Of a stretch of 64,000 bases of DNA, positions 17,246 to 24,490 are shown piece by piece. This DNA comes from Solwaraspora sp. WMMD1047 (GTDB lineage Bacteria; Actinomycetota; Actinomycetes; Mycobacteriales; Micromonosporaceae), in NCBI RefSeq assembly GCF_029626155.1, contig NZ_JARUBL010000001.1, forward strand, positions 7,282,501 to 7,346,500. Direction: 5' to 3'. The position numbers were made by a program, and so were the translations under genes. Position 1 is the stretch's first letter; each line of letters opens with the position of its first letter. The notes beneath the pieces are model-generated. The model did no database searches, was not told the origin of the DNA, and saw only the letters and a list, made by a program, of their open reading frames with translations.

Positions 17246-18152
17246 GCGCGAGCAACTCCTAGGGGTATACGCACCGGTATCCAGCCCGGAACAGGGCCGA
17301 TGTACCAGTTCGGAACAGCATGCGAATATTGTAGCCCGAGTTCACAATTGATATAGACAAGTGTCAGAAGTACGACCAAACAACGTCTCCGCTGGACGAA
17401 GCGCCCGGATTCCCATTGCTGGGGCAGGTTCAGGGACCTGCACCGATCAGCGCGGCCCGGCGTGACCGTGTGCAGTCGATGCGAGCCGACGGCCCGCGGT
17501 TGACGAAACCCGGTCTGCACGGCCGATGGAGTGTTCGAACAGGCTGCGGTGCTCAAGGCCGCGGCTGCCGCAGGTCGCGGTGGACAGAACGACCAGCGGT
17601 GGCGCAAGACCGCAGACCTGCCGGCTGCATCCGCTGGATGCGCTGTCCTGCAGGTGTCGTGTTCACTCAATGTCAGATCGCGGGAAAGATCGACGAGATC
17701 GCCGACCGACCCAGCCCTCGTGTCGTCGCCGAGATTCACATCGATCACAACACCGCTGCCGCGTGCACGTCAGCGCTGCCGGTTGCGAGTCCGCTAACCG
17801 CACCAGCCCGGCAAAGGTGGCCCACCCTCGCGCTGCGCTAACGCCTCAGGCAACAGTTGCGGCCCGTCACCGAACCCCAGGCGGAAACGGCACTGAAAAC
17901 GATCATCCAAAAACGACAGTTTAGGAGGAGAACCACCGACAAGCCCGCGACAACGGCGACGCCTAGGTCAGCCGCCCATCCGCCGACAAATTGACATGAA
18001 CCTACGCGCTGTAGGTCCTCGTCGATCTTCTCACTCTCCCACCCCATGACCGGGTATCCGTGTCGGTCGCCTACCTGGCGAGCGGCTTCAGCCGCCAAGT
18101 CGGCGAAAGGTTCGCCCTCTTCAGTCCTTCATCTCATCGATCAAGGAGCAGC
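17246..18152. other. Lower-GC stretch without a confident gene
   Basis: About 900 bp of mixed composition. A minus-strand frame at 17838-18098 (TTG start, 86 aa) has a soluble lead with MGWESEKIDEDLQRVG and a hydrophobic segment AVVAGLSVVLLLN; it could be a small membrane protein or a remnant, and has no clear SD. A plus-strand stretch starting MFEQAAVLKAAAAAGRGGQN at 17531 also has coding flavour for about 30 residues and then loses it. I read the region as decayed DNA at the edge of an insertion. Confidence 0.35.
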
Positions 18153-18798
18153 ATGACTCGTTAAACCACCCGCCCGTTGACGCCGCTGTCCACCGGTTTC
18201 GCATTCTGGTCCATCGACGAGTACACGAGCCGGGTCCGCCGTGGCGAGATGATCCTCGACGCGCCGTACCAGCGCGGCCGCCGCTGGACCGACGACCAGC
18301 GGATCGACCTGATGCGGTCCTGGCTGCAGGGCGTGCCGATCCCCGCCGTCGTGCTCAACGAGCGGACCGGATCCGCCTGGCGCGACAACCCCGGCGACGC
18401 GCATGTCACCTACGCCGTGGTGGACGGTCGGCAGCGCCTCGAAACCGCGCTCGCCTGGCAGGACGGCGACCTGGCCATCCCCGCCTCCTGGCTGCCGGCC
18501 GACTGGATCAATACCGGCGAGGACACCGACGACGGCCCCTATGCCGCTGGTCTGGCGCACGTTGAGCCGGGACCGGTTCGACGTGGTCATCTCCTCCAGC
18601 CACGCGTTCGCGCCCCACCGCGTCGCGCGGCTGATGGACCTGCCCTGCGTGCGGGCGCGGGTCGACACCGTCGCCGACGAGGCCGCCATCTACCTGCTCG
18701 TCAACGGCTCCGGAACGGCGCAGACGAACGCCGACCTCGACCGCGCCCGACGCGTCGCCGATACCCGCAAGCACCCGCCCGACAGCGCCGGACGGTGA
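18153..18798 (+). pseudogene. Broken DUF262 (ParB/Srx-fold) protein gene
   Basis: ATG 18153 lies 4 nt after AAGGAGC but its fourth codon is TAA (18162-18164). The same frame continues from 18165 with clear DUF262 sequence: FAFWSIDEYTSRVRRGEMIL, YQRGRRWTDDQRIDLMRSWL, then AVVDGRQRLET (the family's DGQQR-type motif). Near 18540 the frame shifts by one, and the C-terminal part (RTLSRDRFDVVIS, AIYLLVNGSGTAQTNADLDR) runs to the TGA at 18798. DUF262 proteins are nuclease-like and occur in GmrSD-type restriction. The early nonsense codon and the frameshift argue that it is inactive, unless both are sequencing errors or translation starts at TTG 18177. Confidence 0.72.
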
Positions 18799-18882
18799 CG
18801 GTCCGGCCGGCGCAGACCGGCGATCCCCGCCCGTCCCGGCCGCAAGCCTGTCAGAACCTTCCCCGACTCGAGGAGCAGACCG

Positions 18883-19269
18883 TTGACCCACACCCACCTC
18901 ATCGTCAAGTACTGCGGCGTCCAGGTCGACCCACAGGCACTGGCCTGGACCGACGCCCCCGGGCCGAACCTGGCCTCGGAACTGCGGGACGTGCTCATCG
19001 CACTCGACAGCACTGAGAGCCGCATCGCCCAGCTCCTGACCGCCATCGACCGAGGGCTCCGGGACGTCGGGACAGTCCTGGCCGCGGGTCCCGCCGACCA
19101 AGTCCCCCCGATCGACCAGGCCGGGATTCTGCGCGCGCGGGGACCCCACCTTGACGCCCTGCTGGCCCGCCGCGACGCACAGATCGAACACCTGCGGTCC
19201 ATCGCCCGGCTGTGGGTCACCCAGCAGTCCGACCCGGCATCCGGGCCGCCCGCGACCACAGCGGGCTGA
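18883..19269 (+). CDS. Helical hypothetical protein
   Basis: This TTG-started, 128-residue protein follows GAGGAGCAGACCG, a strong SD. Residues 30-70 and 95-115 are predicted helical (LRDVLIALDSTESRIAQLLT, DAQIEHLRSIARLW). The rest is Pro/Ala-rich. There is no membrane segment. No family is recognised. Confidence 0.6.
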   Translation: MTHTHLIVKYCGVQVDPQALAWTDAPGPNLASELRDVLIALDSTESRIAQLLTAIDRGLRDVGTVLAAGPADQVPPIDQAGILRARGPHLDALLARRDAQIEHLRSIARLWVTQQSDPASGPPATTAG

Positions 19270-19425
19270 GCGCAGCCACCCGCCGTCGTGTCCCACCGCA
19301 CCCCCCGTCCGCACCAGCGGGGACCTCCCCGGGGCGCGAAGAAGACAGGGCTCGATCCACCCGCGGCCCCCGGCCCTCCGCTGCCGCCTGTGCCAGAACG
19401 GCGTGGACACCCACCCCACACCCAC

Positions 19426-19465
19426 GGCCACCCGGACCGACGCCCACGCGCCGGCCCGGGTGGCC
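19426..19465 (+). terminator. 10-bp stem-loop upstream of the 19491 gene
   Basis: GGCCACCCGG at 19426-19435 pairs perfectly with CCGGGTGGCC at 19456-19465 (20-nt loop). It lies 26 bp before the next ATG, just ahead of the SD TAAGGAG. It fits the local pattern of a stem-loop placed directly before a small gene. Confidence 0.5.
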
Positions 19466-19490
19466 CTTCATCTGTAAGGAGCCCCGCACA

Positions 19491-19790
19491 ATGTCACGTC
19501 CACCCCGGAGCAGCCCGGCCCAGGGCAGCCCGAACCCCGCCGCCGACCGGACCTTCCGGCAGGCCCTGCGGCGGCGGGCCGGCGCCCTGACCGCCACCAT
19601 CGCCCTCACCGGGCACACCGGTCAGCTCAGCCCGACATCCGAGCGGGATCGGCGGGAACAGGTCCCGTTCGCCTGGTTGTACCTGCGCCGCCGTCCGCAA
19701 GCCCGGCTCGTCACCGGCGCCGCGGACGTCATCGCTGAACTCGACGCCGTCGCGCTGTCTGACACCAGCCGCGACGGAGGAGAGCAGTGA
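19491..19790 (+). CDS. Small basic hypothetical protein
   Basis: The product is 99 residues from ATG 19491, preceded by TAAGGAGCC. It is Arg-rich and helical (FRQALRRRAGALTATIAL) and ends in an acidic segment (ADVIAELDAVALSDT). Its stop overlaps the next GTG (GTGA at 19787-19790), making a two-gene unit. No family is recognised. Confidence 0.6.
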   Translation: MSRPPRSSPAQGSPNPAADRTFRQALRRRAGALTATIALTGHTGQLSPTSERDRREQVPFAWLYLRRRPQARLVTGAADVIAELDAVALSDTSRDGGEQ

Positions 19791-20380
19791 CCATGCCGGC
19801 GGCACGCAGTCAGGAGCAGATCGTCGCCCGGCTCCGAGAAGTCCACGCCGACGGCAAGGACCTCCTCGCAGGGCAGGAGGAGGCGCTGCTCCCGGCACTC
19901 GACTTCGACCATGCCCGCCCGTTCCTGCCCTCGACAGTCCGACGCAACCGGTGGCGCCAGCAGCGCGACCACGAATCCCGCGCCCGCACCTATCAGGTGC
20001 TCGCCATCTCGGAGATCCTCAACCACCGCGCTGCGCAGGCGAGACACGCCGTCGCCGCGCTCGCCGAGCTGGCCTGGCTGCTCGGCCGTGACGACGTCAC
20101 CGCGGCCATGGACACCGCCGGCTGGCTCAGCTGCGGGGCACCGCGGGTGAAAGCCTTCACCGACGGGTTCGGCTGGCGGTTCGCCGACACAGTCGAGGAC
20201 CTCGAATCCCGCCACATGCTCATCCGCATGGCGGCGGGCCAGCGGTGCCACCCGGACGGATGCCGACGCGGCTGCGCCGACCGACACCCCGCCTCGGGCC
20301 AGCGCGGCGCAGCACCAACCCCACGCACGCCAGCCCACCCGAAGCGCCGGTCAACGCCGCCTCCGTCCAAGAACGCCTGA
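19787..20380 (+). CDS. Hypothetical protein (197 aa) co-translated with the 19491 gene
   Basis: GTG 19787 overlaps the upstream stop and follows GGAGGAGA. The soluble protein has long helices (EQIVARLREVHADGKDLLAG, RAAQARHAVAALAELAWLLG), a Cys/His cluster near 160-170 (CHPDGCRRGCADRH) that could bind metal, and a disordered Pro/Arg tail. The function is unknown. Confidence 0.62.
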   Translation: MTMPAARSQEQIVARLREVHADGKDLLAGQEEALLPALDFDHARPFLPSTVRRNRWRQQRDHESRARTYQVLAISEILNHRAAQARHAVAALAELAWLLGRDDVTAAMDTAGWLSCGAPRVKAFTDGFGWRFADTVEDLESRHMLIRMAAGQRCHPDGCRRGCADRHPASGQRGAAPTPRTPAHPKRRSTPPPSKNA

Positions 20381-20820
20381 CGTCGCATGTCCCGAACAGT
20401 TCGCCTGCTGGTCACGATCACAAACTCGGCGACTACGACCGCACCGCCGAGGAGGTCCGCGCCGACGTCGAGCAGGAACTCAGCGCGGTGCCGCGCCAAG
20501 ACAGGGACCACGCGGCCGACTTGATCCATCCGCAAAGTCGAGCGTCGATCGGTGCGGTCACCACACGGCAAGCGAACGGCCGGTGGGACCAAGTTCCTCC
20601 CGCCGCGGCTCGGCATGGCCGCGCGGGTGGTGCCCGCCGGACCCGACCGCGGAAGGAGACCGTCCGATGCCGCCCGGCCCCGGTCGCCACCGTCGGAGAC
20701 GCGGGGCACCCCCGCGCCGCCTGGCCCGGCAGGGGCACCCATATCCGCTCTGACGGCCGGGCGCTGTCGTGATCGGCGCCGACACCCACCGATGATCCGA
20801 TCCGACCTCACCGGTCCTGC
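20381..20820 (+). other. Probable decayed coding sequence
   Basis: No intact gene is seen. A start-less frame from about 20410 (HDHKLGDYDRTAEEVRADVE, then DHAADLIHPQSRASIG) has coding character for about 55 residues and then degenerates. A 17-mer (AAAGTCGAGCGTCGATC) at 20534-20550 recurs at 23529-23545 with similar flanks, so the two gene-poor stretches may hold remnants of related sequence. Confidence 0.35.
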
Positions 20821-20849
20821 GGGCCCCGTGGCCACCGGTTACGGGGCCC
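20821..20849 (+). terminator. 9-bp stem-loop before the 20881 gene
   Basis: GGGCCCCGT at 20821-20829 pairs with ACGGGGCCC at 20841-20849 across 11 nt, and is followed by CTCCCGTTTTCAC, which has a short T-run. It is a better rho-independent candidate than most hairpins here and lies about 30 bp before the ATG. Confidence 0.55.
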
Positions 20850-20880
20850 TCCCGTTTTCACCCATCAAGAGGAGATGACG

Positions 20881-21468
20881 ATGCTGTCCTTTACCGCTGT
20901 CCACGCCTTGTCCAGGTGTCTGTTCACCACCTGCGATGAGGCCACCACCGTCGGCTGGGGCGACCAGCCGACGCTGCTGCTCATCCACGACCGGCGAGCG
21001 GATCGCGCCGGTGCGACCGTGCCCGTGATCCGCAGCGTCGAGTTTCCCGTCCACCCTGACGATCTGCCCGCCGATCCGTCCGAACTTCCGGCGCTGCTAC
21101 ATCGCCTCGCCCTAGCCCTGCACGACACCGACGCCACGTCGGTGTCCTACCGATCCACCCTCGACACCATCATCGAGCTGATCCGCCTCCGGGAACCCGC
21201 CGCGCGGCTGCTGGCCTGGGCCGTCCTCTACGACGACGTCCACACCGTCGACGGCCCGCCACGCAGGACCCGCCGCATCGACGCCGTCGACGTCGACGGC
21301 CGTCTCTACCAACTCACCCAGCTACCGGGCGAGGACCAACCGATGCTGGTCGTCGACGACACCCCGGAGCCCGCCGACACCCCGGCCACCGGGCCGGGAC
21401 TGACCGCCCTGCTCACCGCCACGGCCCGGTTCACCGGCGGCGGCCTCGTGCGTGAGGTGACGCCGTGA
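20881..21468 (+). CDS. Hypothetical protein (195 aa)
   Basis: ATG 20881 is preferred over ATG 20875 because AAGAGGAG (20867-20874) then has a 6-nt spacing. The product is soluble with alternating strands and helices (PTLLLIHDRRAD, AARLLAWAVLYDDVHTV, RIDAVDVDGRLYQLTQL) and an Ala/Thr-rich end. No motif is recognised. Its TGA overlaps the next GTG (21465-21468). Confidence 0.65.
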   Translation: MLSFTAVHALSRCLFTTCDEATTVGWGDQPTLLLIHDRRADRAGATVPVIRSVEFPVHPDDLPADPSELPALLHRLALALHDTDATSVSYRSTLDTIIELIRLREPAARLLAWAVLYDDVHTVDGPPRRTRRIDAVDVDGRLYQLTQLPGEDQPMLVVDDTPEPADTPATGPGLTALLTATARFTGGGLVREVTP

Positions 21469-22517
21469 CCGGCGCCCGGGACCGGCACGACGTCGGCGAC
21501 GAGGGCGTCTTCGAGCCCTGGGGGGCCGATGGGGAGTCGCTGCGATGCCGCGTGTGTGCCGCGGTCGACGGGATCGTCCACGGCGAGATACCGTCCATGG
21601 CCGGCTACGGGACGGACACCTGGACCCGGTGCACCCGCTGCGGATCGACGGAGGACAGCGACCCGATCTTCGGCCACCGAGCCACGCGCAAGGCGTGGCC
21701 GCCCGCCCCACCCCACCAGGGCACGCCGGACCCCGACAGCGGGCCCGGCGCGCACGCCGACACCCGCCGCCCGGCGAGTGCACCCTGCGGGACCTGCCCC
21801 TACCGCCGCGACGTCCCCTCCGGACTGTGGGACGCCGCCGAGTACGCCAAGCTGCCCGGCTACGACGCGCCGACCGCCCTGCAGCCACCCGGGTTGTTCC
21901 TGTGCCACCAGGCCGACGGGCGGGTCTGCGGCGGCTGGGCCGGCTGCCACGACGGCGAGTCCCTGCTCGCCCTGCGGCTGGCGGCCCTGCGCGGCATGGA
22001 CCCGCGGGAGGTCGCCGCCACCCGCGACTACACCACCACCGTGCCGCTGTTCGGTTCCGGACAGGAAGCCGCCGCGCATGGCATGGCCCGCGTTGACGAC
22101 CCGGACCCGATCGCGCGCCGGATGATCGACCGCCTGACCGCGAAGGCCGCCGCACGTGGACTCGACGCCGTAGTGCGGGCCCTGCCCGCGCCGGGCGTGG
22201 CCGTTGACGGGGACTGCCTCACCTGGGCGCCAGCGACAGCGACGCGGCTACGGGGCAGCGGCTACCCCGCCCAGGTGGTCGATGTGGCCAGCTGGGTGGA
22301 CCACAGCCGCGGGACAATCGCCTTCATACACCGCACCGTCGTGGTCACCCAACCCGGCGGGGACCCCGCCGACGGCCACGTCGTGGATGTGACCGCACGG
22401 CAGTTCGACCCCGCCCTGCCGGCGCGCTGGCTCACCGGATGGTCCGAATACCTCACCGCCCTCGCTCAAGCCACCGGCGTCGAGCGTGTCACCAGGTGGC
22501 CCGAACCACCCAGCTGA
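21465..22517 (+). CDS. DUF6283-type zinc protein with extra N- and C-terminal domains
   Basis: This 350-residue protein has three parts. Residues 25-70 carry CRVC and CTRCG, a zinc-ribbon-like unit. Residues 105-165 hold the DUF6283 pattern: CGTCPYRRDVPSGLWDAAEY, FLCHQADGRVCGGWAGCHD. Residues 235-350 form another domain with DCLTWAPATATRL, FIHRTVVV and HVVDVTARQFDP, where Cys, His and Asp are spaced as in papain-like folds; a hydrolase role is only a guess. DUF6283 proteins are common on actinobacterial chromosomes and phages and have no known function. GTG 21465 is fixed by the GTGA overlap. Confidence 0.7.
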   Translation: MTGARDRHDVGDEGVFEPWGADGESLRCRVCAAVDGIVHGEIPSMAGYGTDTWTRCTRCGSTEDSDPIFGHRATRKAWPPAPPHQGTPDPDSGPGAHADTRRPASAPCGTCPYRRDVPSGLWDAAEYAKLPGYDAPTALQPPGLFLCHQADGRVCGGWAGCHDGESLLALRLAALRGMDPREVAATRDYTTTVPLFGSGQEAAAHGMARVDDPDPIARRMIDRLTAKAAARGLDAVVRALPAPGVAVDGDCLTWAPATATRLRGSGYPAQVVDVASWVDHSRGTIAFIHRTVVVTQPGGDPADGHVVDVTARQFDPALPARWLTGWSEYLTALAQATGVERVTRWPEPPS

Positions 22518-22600
22518 ACGGACCCCGACCCGGGATCCGCGCGGACCCCCGACACGGCCCCGTGGCCCGCCGCCCCATCACCCACCACCTACCCACCACG

Positions 22601-22639
22601 GCGCGGGGCCACGACCTGCTCGGTCCTGTGGCCCCGCGC
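22601..22639 (+). terminator. 12-bp perfect stem-loop
   Basis: GCGCGGGGCCAC at 22601-22612 pairs with GTGGCCCCGCGC at 22628-22639 across 15 nt, between the DUF6283 gene and the small gene at 22831. It is probably a terminator of the upstream two-gene unit. Confidence 0.55.
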
Positions 22640-22830
22640 GAACCTCGAACCCGCCCCGGGTTGCCCGCCCCCGGGACGGCCGCCATGGCCGCTTCCGGAC
22701 CTGCACCGCCGCCGTGCACCCCTACGACTGCGACCGTTGCGTCGGCGACCTTCCCGCTCCCGTCGCGCACCGCCGGCGGACCGACCCTGACCCACGTCTC
22801 TCACCAGCCACACCTCGATCGGAGCCTGAC

Positions 22831-23148
22831 ATGCGCGACGACATCGACGACGAATACGCCCACGAGGAGATCCTTCAGGCCGTGGTCATTCACCTGCTCA
22901 CCAGCGACGAACTGGACCGGCTCTGCGACGACGCCGGCCTGCCGGAACTTGTCGACGGCGACGGACATCCGGTCCACATCCACTCGGCCCGCTCCTACCG
23001 CGACGCCGAGGTACTCACCCTCGACCGCGGTGTGTGGCTGGAGCTGTCCGACGGCAGCGTGTTCGGCCTGACCGTGAAGAAGTCCCGACGCCCCAACACC
23101 GAGGTCACCCTCCACCGCCGGCCACCCACCCCCAAGTCACGACACTGA
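22831..23148 (+). CDS. Small acidic hypothetical protein
   Basis: The ATG-started 105-residue product follows GATCGGAGCCTGAC. The N-terminal half is acidic and helical (HEEILQAVVIHLLTSDELDR) and the C-terminal half is strand-rich with a basic end (TVKKSRRPNTEVTLHRR). The frame is open for about 340 bp upstream with sequence that looks non-coding except for a segment resembling a block of the 30859 protein (HPYDCDRCVGDLPAP). No family is recognised. Confidence 0.6.
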   Translation: MRDDIDDEYAHEEILQAVVIHLLTSDELDRLCDDAGLPELVDGDGHPVHIHSARSYRDAEVLTLDRGVWLELSDGSVFGLTVKKSRRPNTEVTLHRRPPTPKSRH

Positions 23149-23671
23149 CCCGATCGGTTCCGGTCCGGACGGACGCCTTCATCGCCGTCGCCCACCCCTC
23201 GGGCGACGTGCCGCCCAGCCCGCGGCCCGCACCCGGCTGACCGGGCATCACTTCCGCCCTGCCCGACCAGCCTCGTCACACGCCGAGACGTAGACGGGCA
23301 CGCGAAGACCTGGTTTGACGCCGTTGGCAGCGGTAGGTGGCCACTCTGCCAGCCCACCTTCGCCCGTTGCCGGCCCGCGAGACGTCCGGCAACGACGTTC
23401 GCAGGTCAGCGACACGCAAGCAAACACCCGGCCAGACCGCTCTGGAACGACCAGCTTCCGCTGGCATCACCTACCGGACTCTCTCGCGGGCTGAGGTCGC
23501 GTGCCCATCAACGACTTGCGTATCGCGGAAAGTCGAGCGTCGATCTGTCCTGGTCACCGCCCGGGCGGGTCACGGGGAACCTCTCCTGGGTCGTTCCCGG
23601 AACCCCCGGCGCACCCACCCGGGTGGTGACCACCGCAGATCGTGACGACCGCCGCGAAAGGTCCACCTGTC
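23149..23671. other. Gene-poor stretch
   Basis: No convincing coding frame on either strand. It contains the second copy of the 17-mer AAAGTCGAGCGTCGATC (23529-23545). It is slightly less GC-biased at third positions than true genes nearby and is probably intergenic or decayed DNA. Confidence 0.4.
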
Positions 23672-24052
23672 ATGCGCGATGTCCGCTCGCGTCCCTCGGC
23701 CCACCTGCCCGTCCCCGCCGACGTCGATGACATCCTGCTGTGGCGGTTGTCCCTCGATGTCGCCGCCACGCACCGGCCCGGCCCTCATGGCGGCTGTACC
23801 AGCCTGCTCTGCGCCGACGCGCCGACCTACCCATGCCCGCCGGCCATCGCCGCACAGCGGGCGGCACACATCGCCCACCGCCGTACACCGACCGCGCGAG
23901 GCCGCGCCGCTGTACCTCCGTCCCCGGTCACCGGCCGAGCGGCGCTGACCGGCGCGGTAGCGGCCGTCGGGCAGCCAATGGGCGCCGCGCCCTACCAGCG
24001 CGACGTATGGCCGCCACCGCTGCGCCGTTCCACCGCTGGGCTGGCCGCCTGA
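23672..24052 (+). CDS. Small hypothetical protein with a Cys/His core
   Basis: ATG 23672 begins a 126-residue protein. The core DDILLWRLSLDVAATHRPGP followed by CTSLLCADAPTYPCPPAIAA and AHIAHRR resembles a widespread type of small actinomycete protein with conserved Cys and His, whose function is unknown. The C-terminal half is Ala/Pro-rich. A modest SD (AAAGGTCC) precedes the ATG. Confidence 0.5.
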   Translation: MRDVRSRPSAHLPVPADVDDILLWRLSLDVAATHRPGPHGGCTSLLCADAPTYPCPPAIAAQRAAHIAHRRTPTARGRAAVPPSPVTGRAALTGAVAAVGQPMGAAPYQRDVWPPPLRRSTAGLAA

Positions 24053-24274
24053 CCCCGCGCATCAACACCCCGATAGCCCGTCCCGCAGGGGCCTTGGGCA
24101 ACAGCGACTACAGCCGCGACGAACCGCTGCCACCGCTCCGCGATCACGTTGGGGTCAGTCCACCGTCGTCACCCCTCTAGCAGCACACCGAGCCCGAACT
24201 CCAGCGCGGCCGCACATCGGTCCGCCGGCGGCGTGTTCCACGTCGCCGGACCTCAATCTGCCCGGAGGTGTCCA

Positions 24275-24490
24275 TTGAGTTTCCACACCGAAACCACCCA
24301 CGCCGGCTACGCCCGCGCAGCCGTCGATCTGCGTATCCAGATGGCCGAGGTCGCCAACAGCGTGACCGGCAAGGCGTACGTGCGCGAGTTCCTCGCCGGC
24401 CCACTCACGGCCACACCCGACCACGACGGCCCGGCCATGGCCTGCGTGCTGCCTCTGTCAGCGTCACGGGCCTATTCGGATTCGTCCTGA
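24275..24490 (+). CDS. Short hypothetical protein, probably truncated at its 3' end
   Basis: TTG 24275 follows a strong SD (CGGAGGTG, 6-nt spacing). The 71-residue product reads well for about 55 residues (YARAAVDLRIQMAEVANSVT, KAYVREFLAG). Its last codons overlap the 3' end of the minus-strand defence gene (stop at 24472-24474). The tail ASRAYSDSS is therefore probably derived from inserted DNA, and the original gene was likely longer. Confidence 0.5.
   Translation: MSFHTETTHAGYARAAVDLRIQMAEVANSVTGKAYVREFLAGPLTATPDHDGPAMACVLPLSASRAYSDSS

Noticed and set aside
17146-17748. 200-codon minus-strand frame overlapping the membrane-protein gene
   Set aside because: It is in a different frame from the well-supported membrane protein and has Cys/Arg-rich non-coding-like sequence.
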